Of a stretch of 64,000 nucleotides of DNA, positions 8,210-16,512 are shown in pieces (the first letter of the stretch is position 1; every line of letters begins with the position of its first letter). A model generated the notes under the pieces. The model did not search any database, was not told where the DNA came from, and saw only the letters and a program-made list of their open reading frames with translations. This DNA is from an uncultured Pantoea sp. (GTDB taxonomy: Bacteria > Pseudomonadota > Gammaproteobacteria > Enterobacterales > Enterobacteriaceae), in NCBI GenBank assembly GCA_913778495.1, contig CAJYVD010000039.1, positions 112,572 through 176,571 on the forward strand, in the 5' to 3' direction. The position numbers and the translations under genes are program-made.

Positions 8210-10498
8210 TTGGAATTGCTTTCGGTTGTACTTTTTTTAGCCGCTATCGTGGTCTATTCCTGCAAAGCCGGGCGCAATACGTTCTGGTTTATCCTGATGC
8301 TGCTGCTGCTCACCGTGTTTATCGTGCTAAACGCCACGCTGTTTGCCAGCAACTATTTTACCGGCGACGGCATCAACGATGCGGTGCTGTACACCCTGAC
8401 CAACAGCCTGACCGGCGCGGGCGTCAGTAAGTATGTGGTGCCCGCCATTGGCTTACTACTTGGCTTGTTTCTGCTGTTTTGCCTGCTCTCGTGGCTGCTG
8501 CGTCGCCATAAGCGGCCGCACCACTTTGGCTGGAGCCTGCTGGCGGTGGCCTGCGCAGCGGGTTCGGTGCAGACTGCCCCCGCGTTTCGCCAGGTACAGG
8601 CGCTGATTGCCTCACATACGCAGCCGGGCGACGCCGATTTTGCACGCTACTTTACAACGCCGCGCACGGCGATCGCGCATCCCGCGCTTAACGTGGTGTG
8701 GATTTACGGCGAGAGCCTGGAGCGCACCTACTTCGATGAACAGGCCTTTCCCGGACTCGCGCCCGAGCTGAGCCGCGAAAAAGAGCAGAGCCTGGATTTC
8801 AGCGACACCGAACAGCTGCCTGGCACCGATTACACCATTGCAGGCATGGTAGCCTCACAGTGCGGTATTCCGCTGTTCGCGCCGTTTGACGGCAACGCGT
8901 CGGGCTCGCTTTCCAGCTTCTATCCGCAAAACGTCTGCCTCGGCGATATCCTCAAGCATTCCGGCTATGAAAACTGGTTTATTCAGGGGGCCGATTTGCG
9001 CTTTGCGGGCAAAGACACCTTTTTGCTGTCGCACGGTTTTCAGGCCGAGCATATGTACGGCTCGCAGGAGCTGAAAAGCCGCGTCGCCGATCCCAACTAC
9101 CGCAATAACTGGGGCTTTTACGACGACACGGTGATGGACGCGGTGTATGACCAGTTCGAAACGCTGTCGCGCCAGAACAAGCGCTTCGCGCTGTTCACCC
9201 TGACGGTAGATACTCACCATCCAGATGGTTTTATCTCGCGCAGCTGCCAGCGCAAAAGCTACAGCTATGACGGCAAACCCAATCAGTCATTTAGCGCCGT
9301 GGCCTGCTCGCAGGAGCACGTGGCGCGGCTGATTGCGCGCATTAAAGCCTCGCCGTGGTTTAAAAACACGGTGATCGTGGTGAGTTCGGATCATCTGGCA
9401 ATGAACAACACCGCGCATCAGTACCTGATCAAACACCCGCGTCGCGATTTGTTTATGGTGATCCGCGGCGATCGGCCAGAGGCGGAGGTGATCGACGGCA
9501 AACGCAGCACGCTGGATAACGGCGCGACCCTGCTCGACCTGCTCGGTGGCGATAACGCGATTGGCCTGGGGCGCAGCGGGCTGTCGTCCACCTCGCTATC
9601 GAGCGTGCTTCCCGATATGGCGCAGAAGGTTAACGCGTGGAAGGCGGACATCATCCAGCTGTGGAAATTCCCCACCCGCATTGACGCCTTCACCGTGGAT
9701 CAGACGCAGAATACCATCAGCTTTTCAGGCTCGACGTTTAAGTTGCCGATCCTGTTCCGCATCGCCAGGGATCGCGTTGAACCGCTGCCAGAAGGGGAAT
9801 ACGCCGCCCCGCTGCGCTATCAGCTGGCGGATTTCACCGCCGGAGAGAAATTTGTCTGGGTGGATCGCTGCTTTAAGCAAGGCCGCGTGTGGCAGCCTGC
9901 GCTGGCGCTGTCGACCGATCTCTGTGTGGCCATGGGCCAGATGGGCGCGCAGCCCACGGTAACGCACATTGATAAACCGGTGTGGAAAGGTCAGGCCCGC
10001 TTTCCGCACGCCGAGATCAGCGCGGCGACCTATCAGCAGACGGTGCAGCAGATGCGCATTGAGGATAACGCGATTCGCTATCCCGCCGACCGTTTCCTGT
10101 TGACCCTGCCGGGCGCACCGCAGAGCGTGAAGCAGTTCAGCGGCATCTCACGTCCGGAACCGTGGGGACGCTGGTCGAACGCCAACCTGGCACCGGAAGT
10201 GAATATCGAATATGTCGATCCGCTCCCCGCGCGCTTTGCGTTGGTGATCACCGCGCGCGCCTATGGCCCTAATGCCCACCGTCCCATTCCGGTGCGGGTC
10301 GGCGATCAGGTGCAGTCGCTTAATCTGAGCGACGCGTTCTCTACCACCACGCTGCAGTTCACCAATCCCACGGGCAGCCACACCCTGATTATTGCGCCGC
10401 CGGAGCCTCAGCTCTCCAACGTCGGCAATATCACCGGACAGGATCCGCGTAAGCTTGGCATTGGCATGGTAGATATTACGATTGTGCCCCAGGAGTAA
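8210..10498 (+). CDS. opgB: Phosphoglycerol transferase I (osmoregulated periplasmic glucan modification)
   Basis: 762 aa, against 763 for E. coli OpgB. It transfers phosphoglycerol from phosphatidylglycerol to membrane-derived oligosaccharides in the periplasm. Three to four N-terminal membrane helices (to about residue 130) precede an alkaline-phosphatase/sulfatase-fold domain with conserved [27 protein letters not shown] and [13 protein letters not shown] blocks. Nearly every block matches E. coli OpgB as I recall it. The start is TTG at 8210, preceded by GTGAGGA at a suitable distance, and the N-terminus [10 protein letters not shown] aligns with the E. coli one. It stands alone, convergent with the RcnB-like gene. 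Confidence 0.95.
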   Translation: MELLSVVLFLAAIVVYSCKAGRNTFWFILMLLLLTVFIVLNATLFASNYFTGDGINDAVLYTLTNSLTGAGVSKYVVPAIGLLLGLFLLFCLLSWLLRRHKRPHHFGWSLLAVACAAGSVQTAPAFRQVQALIASHTQPGDADFARYFTTPRTAIAHPALNVVWIYGESLERTYFDEQAFPGLAPELSREKEQSLDFSDTEQLPGTDYTIAGMVASQCGIPLFAPFDGNASGSLSSFYPQNVCLGDILKHSGYENWFIQGADLRFAGKDTFLLSHGFQAEHMYGSQELKSRVADPNYRNNWGFYDDTVMDAVYDQFETLSRQNKRFALFTLTVDTHHPDGFISRSCQRKSYSYDGKPNQSFSAVACSQEHVARLIARIKASPWFKNTVIVVSSDHLAMNNTAHQYLIKHPRRDLFMVIRGDRPEAEVIDGKRSTLDNGATLLDLLGGDNAIGLGRSGLSSTSLSSVLPDMAQKVNAWKADIIQLWKFPTRIDAFTVDQTQNTISFSGSTFKLPILFRIARDRVEPLPEGEYAAPLRYQLADFTAGEKFVWVDRCFKQGRVWQPALALSTDLCVAMGQMGAQPTVTHIDKPVWKGQARFPHAEISAATYQQTVQQMRIEDNAIRYPADRFLLTLPGAPQSVKQFSGISRPEPWGRWSNANLAPEVNIEYVDPLPARFALVITARAYGPNAHRPIPVRVGDQVQSLNLSDAFSTTTLQFTNPTGSHTLIIAPPEPQLSNVGNITGQDPRKLGIGMVDITIVPQE

Positions 10499-10512
10499 TA
10501 GGCGGGAGAAGA

Positions 10513-10537
10513 CGCAGGCGCAGCGGGTGCGCCTGCG
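10513..10537. terminator. Hairpin between convergent opgB and RcnB-like genes
   Basis: A perfect 10-bp stem CGCAGGCGCA/TGCGCCTGCG with a 5-nt loop, placed between the two stop codons. There is no U-tract on either strand, so it may work only as a transcript-end stabiliser or weak bidirectional terminator. Confidence 0.45.
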
Positions 10538-10546
10538 GGCAGGCGG

Positions 10547-11029
10547 TTAGCCTTTAAAGAAGATGTCGCCGGATTTGCCCATCACGATTTTGCCGCTGTC
10601 GTCGGTAATCAGGATGTAGTTGGCATTGATGTAGGCCCAGTGTGCGCCGTCCTGCGGTGCAGGCAGATGGCGCGCCTTCCAGTCCACAATGGTATACTGC
10701 TTTTTACGGTACTCATCCGGTACCACATCACCCACTTTGTACTCTTTGTAGTCGATGATGATGGGATTGAGATCGTAGTTGTTCGCCGCAGAAGGGGCGT
10801 TGGCCGAGTTATCGGGGGCCGGACGCACGGGCGCAACATCGCCGCTGGACTCGGCTGGCTCACTGCTGGCCGGCGCATCCGCTGCGGGCGCATCCGGCGC
10901 GGCTTGCTGCACCTGCGGCGGCGTGGGAACGGTGTTGGCGGCTTCCCCTTCGGCCATCGCGGCAGAAGTCAGACTTAACGCGCCCAGAAAAATACCTGCT
11001 GAAACAAGAGAGATGTGTGTCCTGCGCAT
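10547..11029 (-). CDS. RcnB-family periplasmic protein
   Basis: 160 aa. A Sec signal peptide (MRRTHISLVSAGIFLGALSL..AMA) leads into a Pro/Ala/Ser-rich linker (about residues 25-85). The C-terminal domain (about 95-160) has YRKKQYTIVDW and LPAPQDGAHWAYINANYILI, the RcnB family pattern. RcnB in E. coli helps nickel/cobalt homeostasis in the periplasm, but many RcnB-like proteins have no known role and no rcnA is next to this one. The ATG at 11029 is chosen because the signal peptide begins there; the in-frame extension upstream to 11308 is not protein-like. The long low-complexity linker is unusual for the family. Confidence 0.78.
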   Translation of the reverse strand: MRRTHISLVSAGIFLGALSLTSAAMAEGEAANTVPTPPQVQQAAPDAPAADAPASSEPAESSGDVAPVRPAPDNSANAPSAANNYDLNPIIIDYKEYKVGDVVPDEYRKKQYTIVDWKARHLPAPQDGAHWAYINANYILITDDSGKIVMGKSGDIFFKG

Positions 11030-11325
11030 GGATGATGTCCACTCCAGTGAATTATTTATTGTCCATCTTACTGACAAGCGCAGCGCGCGGAAGGTTCCCG
11101 GCCCGCCTGAAAGCAACGTCGTGGCACAGCATACCGCAGCTTGAGGCCATCGCGGTGCAGCAAAATTGCAAAGATCCGTTAGCGTCATGCGAGGCGCTCG
11201 CTTCCTGACTACAGCACGCCGAGGCGTTGCGCGTCCGGCGGCGTGGAAAAACCCGCAAAACCCGACGCATCCCGTTATAATCGCGCCCATTACGTTTACT
11301 GAGCCCACACCGCAGGAGATGCCGC

Positions 11326-11994
11326 ATGAATCAAGGCCCGTTAACCGAAAAAGAGCTGAACTGGCTGGACGATATGCTGGAGAAACACGGCAACGATGCC
11401 TCCGTGGTCGATACCTCCGAGCTGGACGGCATGCTCACGGCGCTGCTCTCGGGGCCGAATGACATTGAACTCAGCCGCTGGATGGTGGCGATTTGGGGCG
11501 GCGAGAAGCAGATCCCCAAGTGGGAGAACGCGCGCGAGCGGGATCGCTTTATGGCGCTGGTGATCCAGCATTTTAACGATATCGCCGAGCGCTTGGCGTC
11601 CTACCCAGAACAGTTTGATCCGCTGTTTGGCTGGCAGGAGATGGAGGGCCAGGAGTTTAGCGTGGTGGAAGATTGGTGCTACGGCTATCTGCGCGGCATG
11701 GCGCTGGACGCCGACTGGTCGCTGCTGCCGCCGGAGCAGCAGCCCGCGCTGGACGCCATTACCTTACACGGCAGCGAGGCGCACCTCGCCAGGCGGGAAG
11801 CGTTCTCGCCCGAGGACTTTGAAGCGAGCATCGAGGCGATTCGCCCCGCCGCGCTGGCGCTGCATGACTATTGGCAGGAGCAGCGTGCGGCGCAGCCCGA
11901 TCCTGAGCCCTACCGCGCCGGGGATAAAGTGGGCCGTAACGATCCCTGCCCGTGCGGCAGCGGTAAAAAGTTCAAGCAGTGCTGCGGTAAGTAA
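11326..11994 (+). CDS. yecA: YecA family protein (UPF0149) with C-terminal SEC-C zinc motif
   Basis: 222 aa, almost the same length as E. coli YecA (221). The N-terminal UPF0149 domain (about residues 5-180; [26 protein letters not shown]) is followed by a linker and the SEC-C motif [18 protein letters not shown] at the extreme C-terminus. The same zinc motif in SecA binds SecB and ribosomes. E. coli YecA is reported to be a SecA-related accessory factor, but its role is not fully defined. CAGGAGA lies about 7 bases upstream of the ATG. A TATAAT at 11276-11281 is a candidate -10. Confidence 0.92.
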   Translation: MNQGPLTEKELNWLDDMLEKHGNDASVVDTSELDGMLTALLSGPNDIELSRWMVAIWGGEKQIPKWENARERDRFMALVIQHFNDIAERLASYPEQFDPLFGWQEMEGQEFSVVEDWCYGYLRGMALDADWSLLPPEQQPALDAITLHGSEAHLARREAFSPEDFEASIEAIRPAALALHDYWQEQRAAQPDPEPYRAGDKVGRNDPCPCGSGKKFKQCCGK

Positions 11995-12002
11995 GCGTCG
12001 AG

Positions 12003-12024
12003 CAGGACGCCAGACGGCGTCCTG
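12003..12024. terminator. Hairpin between convergent yecA and DUF1176 genes
   Basis: A 9-bp perfect stem CAGGACGCC/GGCGTCCTG with an AGAC loop lies between the stop codons of the two convergent genes. The following T-tract is short (TCTGATT), so it is a moderate bidirectional terminator candidate. Confidence 0.5.
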
Positions 12025-12034
12025 TCTGATTGAT

Positions 12035-13081
12035 TCAGGCGGCGGGTTTCACTTCCGTCACCAGCGTCGGCAGCGGCCATGCGCCACCGGCGCGGATCGC
12101 CCGGCACATACCGGTGGTGGCATCGCTGCTTTGCACGAAGGTTTTGCCATCCCACACCCACTCGGCAGTGCTCCAGCAGTCGCCGATGCCGCGTCCTTTC
12201 TGCGCTTCGGTGATAACCCCTTCACTGTAGTCGGTGCCCGAGTCGGTGATCAGCGTCGGTTTTTCCTTGAACTGCGGGTCCGTTAACCAGAAGCCATACC
12301 CTTCGTTATAGGCCCCGCGCCAGCACAGCGCGGCGATCAGCACGTGGTTGGCGTCCACCGGCGTCAGGGTGGGCGGCTCCGCCCCCTCTTCCGGCTGGTC
12401 GTCGGACGGCGCTAAATTATCGCAGCTGTCATCGTCGGTGAGCGCCGCAATCAGCCTCGGTTTGAGCAGCGTCAGCTCGCTCTCCGTCAGCGGGCGCGCG
12501 TCGGCTTTGGCCACGCGCACCTGATGGATCACCGGCATCGCCACCGCGGGCGGAACGCTGCTCTCAGGCTGATTGCCTTTGCGCACCAGCGCACCGGGCG
12601 TGTTGATGCGGCCCTGCGCGTCATCCATTTTCAGCAGCGTGGCGAACGCGCCGTTGCTGGAGAGCTCAAAAGGTTCCTCCCCGCCGCGAAACTCCACTTT
12701 GCCGCTGCCTTTGATCGCGGTGACCAGCGCCAGGGTTTGCGCGTCGGTTAACGTCCACTCGTCGTTCTCAGCTTTCACCGCTTCCCCTTGCGCGTGGTCA
12801 TCGATCCACAGCGCGAGGTGATCCACCTGCTTCGAGTCATCATCGCCGGTGTCCGCCAGCACCACGCGGCCGTGCACCGGCGCGTTTGGGCCACCCGCCC
12901 GCGTGAGCAGCACCGATCCGCCTGCGCCCTCTTCGGCGCTGTAGCCCGCCGCGCGGCAGGTTAAGGTGTTGTCGCAGGCGAGCTCCCAGTCTTTGTGGCT
13001 AAACGAGACGCCATCCTCAGCCATCGCCGTTGCACTCAAGGTTGCGCACAGCGCCAGCGCGTGCAGCAATCGGGTATTCAT
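12035..13081 (-). CDS. DUF1176 domain periplasmic protein
   Basis: 348 aa with a cleavable signal peptide (about residues 1-21, MNTRLLHALALCATLSATAMA). The KDWELACDNTLTCRAAGYSAEE segment at about residues 30-50 is the diagnostic DUF1176 motif with paired Cys. At least six further Cys are spread along the protein, suggesting disulfides in the periplasm. GGAGAGAGG lies just upstream of the ATG. The biochemical function is unknown; I can name the family but not the role. Confidence 0.82.
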   Translation of the reverse strand: MNTRLLHALALCATLSATAMAEDGVSFSHKDWELACDNTLTCRAAGYSAEEGAGGSVLLTRAGGPNAPVHGRVVLADTGDDDSKQVDHLALWIDDHAQGEAVKAENDEWTLTDAQTLALVTAIKGSGKVEFRGGEEPFELSSNGAFATLLKMDDAQGRINTPGALVRKGNQPESSVPPAVAMPVIHQVRVAKADARPLTESELTLLKPRLIAALTDDDSCDNLAPSDDQPEEGAEPPTLTPVDANHVLIAALCWRGAYNEGYGFWLTDPQFKEKPTLITDSGTDYSEGVITEAQKGRGIGDCWSTAEWVWDGKTFVQSSDATTGMCRAIRAGGAWPLPTLVTEVKPAA

Positions 13082-13178
13082 GCCCTCTCTCCATCTTGAT
13101 GTAAGGCGGCTAGTGTGCTGATTTTTTGCCCGCGCGAGAAGTGAATTTTTCGTGCGATGGGAAGCGGATTAAAAAGGC

Positions 13179-13508
13179 TTATTCGTAGAGCCAGCGCCCC
13201 GCCTCCGCCGACGCAATCAGCATCGCCAGCGTGAAATCCGGCACAATTGGCACGTCGCGTTTGACGAAGGGATTGAGGATGGTGAACAGCGAAGGTTCGG
13301 TGGGATAGTAGGTTTCAATGGCGAACGCGCCGCGATCTACCTCGAACTCGGCGAAAAACTCCTCCATCAGCGCCGCAGCCTCTTCACGTTCGAAGTTGAG
13401 ATCGCTATCGATATCAATCTGCGGCGTCAGCGTTTTCTGCTTAAACAAGTAGACGCCGTCATAGCGCCGCACCAGCTCATAGATCCGCTCTTCAAGGGAG
13501 TGCGTCAT
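13179..13508 (-). CDS. Small DUF1493 family protein
   Basis: 109 aa, acidic, no signal peptide. It begins MTHSLEERIYELVRRYDGVYLF and continues with a helical acidic region (LNFEREEAAALMEEFFAEFEV), resembling DUF1493 proteins of enterobacteria, which have an acyl-carrier-protein-like size and charge. The ATG at 13508 is the first that gives a family-like N-terminus; upstream in-frame sequence to 13634 is unlikely to be coding. Function unknown. DUF1493 genes are often next to a small membrane protein, but none is seen here. Confidence 0.7.
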   Translation of the reverse strand: MTHSLEERIYELVRRYDGVYLFKQKTLTPQIDIDSDLNFEREEAAALMEEFFAEFEVDRGAFAIETYYPTEPSLFTILNPFVKRDVPIVPDFTLAMLIASAEAGRWLYE

Positions 13509-13766
13509 GGAAAGTACCCGTAAAATTGACCGGCGCATAGTTTGCCACGTTACGCAGCAAGGCGGAACTCTGTCTGGGTGCGGGTATGGTGCCCCGTTTT
13601 GCGTTCGCCGTACCGGTTCGGTTACCGCATTCATTATTTGACGTTTATCGCCGGAATATCCGTTACGAAAAAATGGAGGCAGTCACAATGGCGTATTTAT
13701 GGTTTAATTGAATATTAGGATTTTTCCGCTTTTCATATTCTGGCAAATTTGGGTTAGGGATGCTTT

Positions 13767-14780
13767 ATGAAAGAGAAAATAGATCGCGCGATAAAAAAAG
13801 GGGAACTGTTCTTTTTAGGCACCAAATTGCCAGAGGATTTTTACTGCGGCTTTTTAGAGTGGCAGGCGTTAGCCGAAGCGAGTCAGGAGCCCAAAGCCTA
13901 TTACAATATGGGTTATTGCTATCGCTATGGCGAAGGCATTGATAAAGATATCAATGCCGCGGTTAAGTGTTACCGCGCCGCATTAGATGGCGGCATCGAG
14001 CGGGCCGCCGAGAAATTGTATGAGTGCTTTGGCACCGATCCGTTAAGTAAAGAGATAAAGTTATTTGATGCCGAGTCCTCTTTAGAGGAGGCGGAGCAGT
14101 ACCATAAATCTGCCGTGAACTTCCTGAAACTGCTTAACGTGCTGGTGGAGAAAGGCTACACCGACTATCGCAGCAAGATCAAAGCGGCGCAGACCGTGGT
14201 GGATGTTATCGAGTTGCACATCGGCTTTTTAACTGACAAAGCAGATTTTGAGGACAGCGCTGAGCGCCTGCGTAAGAAAGGCCACGAGTGGGCCGTAGAT
14301 CTGATGCACTTTATGGAATGCCATCTGCTCTATGTGTATAAATACACCGAAGAGCGAGAGCAGCACCGGGTGGTGCGCGACGGCAATTCTTCGTATGTGC
14401 CGGGCAAAAAATTCCACACGCTGGCCATCGATAAATATCTGGTGAATGGCAGCAAAAAAACCTGCAAGCGCTATTATCCGAAGCCCACAGAGATCCCGGA
14501 GAATAACAGCCTGCTTATTCACGAGGATAAAAACCCGTGGAAAGCCACAATTAATTATGATTTCAGCCAAAATATTCAGGCCGACGACGTCGCCTTTATT
14601 GAATTAAAAGAGATCAATGAGGAGTTGGGCATCGCCACGCCGATTAACCTCATCAAACCCAAATTGCCCATCAAATATGAGATTAAAGTGAAAGCGCTGG
14701 GCATGCGACCGGGCAATATCGCGATGTTGATCGGCGCCGCCGCGTTTGCGGGCATGTGTTTTTATTTTGCGGTGCGTTGA
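13767..14780 (+). CDS. Sel1-like repeat protein with C-terminal membrane anchor
   Basis: 337 aa. One to two Sel1-like repeats are visible at about residues 35-85 (AYYNMGYCYRYGEGIDKDINAAVKCYRAA). A long mixed region without a recognised domain follows. A single hydrophobic helix at the C-terminus (about 315-336, IAMLIGAAAFAGMCFYFAV) suggests a tail anchor with the bulk in the cytoplasm. Sel1 repeats mediate protein-protein contacts. The gene is AT-richer than its left neighbours and stands alone, directly before the leuX-associated island, so it may be accessory. I do not know its function. Confidence 0.75.
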   Translation: MKEKIDRAIKKGELFFLGTKLPEDFYCGFLEWQALAEASQEPKAYYNMGYCYRYGEGIDKDINAAVKCYRAALDGGIERAAEKLYECFGTDPLSKEIKLFDAESSLEEAEQYHKSAVNFLKLLNVLVEKGYTDYRSKIKAAQTVVDVIELHIGFLTDKADFEDSAERLRKKGHEWAVDLMHFMECHLLYVYKYTEEREQHRVVRDGNSSYVPGKKFHTLAIDKYLVNGSKKTCKRYYPKPTEIPENNSLLIHEDKNPWKATINYDFSQNIQADDVAFIELKEINEELGIATPINLIKPKLPIKYEIKVKALGMRPGNIAMLIGAAAFAGMCFYFAVR

Positions 14781-14787
14781 TATCATC

Positions 14788-14812
14788 AGGGCCGTTTAGG
14801 GCGGCCTTTGTT
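14788..14812 (+). terminator. Terminator after the Sel1-repeat gene
   Basis: A 7-bp stem (14788-14794 with 14802-14808, one G-U pair) with a TTTAGGG-type loop, followed by TTTGTT, starts 8 bases after the stop codon. Confidence 0.65.
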
Positions 14813-14881
14813 GTGCACTCTTTTTTGACACAAAACGAGTGAGATATATAACAATCCCCTGCTCAAGTGAAGCATAGGTTT

Positions 14882-14890
14882 TGGTGCCGA
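14882..14890 (+). other. Possible attachment-site remnant (9-bp match to the leuX 3' end)
   Basis: TGGTGCCGA here equals the last 9 bases of the leuX gene (complement), which read TGGTGCCGAAGG on the plus strand from 20820. Both copies have the same orientation and bracket the defence operon and IS remnant, about 5.9 kb. Nine bases is short and could be chance. Confidence 0.35.
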
Positions 14891-15040
14891 TTACATGTTA
14901 ACCAGCGACATCATTGCACGCCCTAGTAACCCTATATTTCGATGAAACGATGAATAATATCATCCCAGCTGAAGTAGGATTTAACCCAGCCGATAACGAT
15001 TGATTGTAAACGTTGTGAAGTTTAGAAAAAGGATTTTGAG

Positions 15041-15763
15041 ATGCTGAATGCCATTCTTCAAGGGAAGTCAGGCCGCGTTGTAAAAGATGGGGTATCGCAA
15101 AGCTGGCGCACCGTTTTCCAGCACTACGAGGATATGCTCACCGCCGCCTTCTGGACGCGTATCAATTATTTATCTTCGGACGCGATGGATCGCTTTTTGG
15201 ACTCACTGCTGGGGATCAACCGAGATGATTGGGGGGCATTTGAGTCCATGTCGTTTTGGCCCAAATACGACTTTCCACAAGTCATACCGAACAATATTAA
15301 GTTAGAGCTTGGCGGCGAAGCGCGTTATGCAGAGCCCGATGTGGTGATGAACTTTGAGCATGCGGCGCTCATCGTGGAAGTAAAGCATCCCGGCGGTGGC
15401 TGGCAGACCAAAGATCAGTGGCGCCGTGAACTCTGTACCTATGTGCAGGATGATGGTGCGAAATCCCAGGTACATTTTATGGCGCTTGGAAATGTCCCCT
15501 TAGTCGCTGGTCAGTGGTTCAGTGAATTAGCAGAAGAATTTTCCAGCGTTTATTTTTACAGCAAAGAGTGGGACGACGTTCGTCAGCATCTGCAGCATGC
15601 GGAATGGGATACGCCGCAAGATAAGCGCATCGTTGCCGATTGTTTGAACGCGTTATCTCTTTATGGGATTCGCGAGCCGCTGCTTCCCTGGAAAGATTTT
15701 TACCCGTTTATCGCCCAGCATCCTTTATCCACCGATTTCTCTTTTATCAAGGCACAATCATGA
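15041..15763 (+). CDS. Predicted PD-(D/E)XK nuclease of an McrBC-type defence operon
   Basis: 240 aa. Residues 99-115 carry the restriction-endonuclease signature: P-D at 99-100, a short hydrophobic strand, then E113-V-K115. A helix with Gln and Arg follows (QWRRELCTYVQ, 126-136), as in PD-(D/E)XK folds. No DNA-recognition domain is recognised in the N-terminal 90 residues. AAGGA lies 8 bases upstream of the ATG. The stop codon overlaps the next gene's start (ATGA), so the two are probably translationally coupled. With the following unknown gene and mcrB/mcrC-like genes it forms one plus-strand operon. I know no named system with exactly this gene order. Confidence 0.72.
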   Translation: MLNAILQGKSGRVVKDGVSQSWRTVFQHYEDMLTAAFWTRINYLSSDAMDRFLDSLLGINRDDWGAFESMSFWPKYDFPQVIPNNIKLELGGEARYAEPDVVMNFEHAALIVEVKHPGGGWQTKDQWRRELCTYVQDDGAKSQVHFMALGNVPLVAGQWFSELAEEFSSVYFYSKEWDDVRQHLQHAEWDTPQDKRIVADCLNALSLYGIREPLLPWKDFYPFIAQHPLSTDFSFIKAQS

Positions 15764-16425
15764 CCCACGATCCTTTTGCACAAGTTCGTCAGGCGCATCG
15801 CATCTGCGCAGCCTATTACAAACAGGTACTGCCGATGCTTAATATTGCCGCTCAGAACGTGGGTACGGCTTTCCTGTGTTGGGACACGTGGAGCTTTTGT
15901 AAGCCACCGGGACGTAGAGTAAATCCTTTGGAGACGTGGGCATGGGATTATCTGCCGATGATGGATGTGTCTTTTGTTTTCGCGTCGTCGCAACAACCCG
16001 GCTCCGCGCTTACTACCGCCGATTTCGTACTGGATTTTAAGTTAGTGACTGACAGCGAACTTGAAGCTGACCAGCGCGTGGCACACTACGGTAAAGAGCA
16101 AGAACCGTTGGCAACGCAGTTAAAAACCGCTGTCGAGTCATCACAAACTTACCTCAACATTTATCTCTTTGCGCCAGTCAGCAATAGTACCTATACGTCG
16201 GCAGAACAGATGTGGAAGTGGTATGAAGGCTACCCCGTTACTGACGGGATAGTCCATTTATCCGAAGATAACACGATAAAAAGCATTGGGTTTTCTCTGC
16301 CCATCGTGGACATTGCGCACGATGATGGGGTGAAGGTGCTGGTTGAGAAGATTGAAGGGCTGAAAGGTATTTTGGTCGATGTGGATGCTAATAATTACAA
16401 ACCGACGGTGCTAGTGGCTGAGTAA
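15760..16425 (+). CDS. Unknown protein in the McrBC-type operon
   Basis: 221 aa, soluble, no signal peptide, slightly acidic. I do not recognise a domain. Visible features are an aromatic-rich segment (FLCWDTWSFCKPPGRR, about residues 39-53; WAWDYLPMMDVSFVF, 61-75) and strand-helix alternation thereafter. It starts within the stop codon of the nuclease gene (ATGA) with AAGG upstream, so it is probably made in step with it. An 87-bp gap separates it from the McrB-like gene. Possibilities include a specificity subunit, a nuclease cofactor or an immunity-like partner; the sequence does not decide. Confidence 0.65.
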   Translation: MTHDPFAQVRQAHRICAAYYKQVLPMLNIAAQNVGTAFLCWDTWSFCKPPGRRVNPLETWAWDYLPMMDVSFVFASSQQPGSALTTADFVLDFKLVTDSELEADQRVAHYGKEQEPLATQLKTAVESSQTYLNIYLFAPVSNSTYTSAEQMWKWYEGYPVTDGIVHLSEDNTIKSIGFSLPIVDIAHDDGVKVLVEKIEGLKGILVDVDANNYKPTVLVAE

Positions 16426-16512
16426 TTAAGTATGCATTTAAATAATCATCTATTACAGTTACAGCGCGTTAACTTATAAAAATATTCAATTAACAACAAA
16501 GGAAAAGTCACG

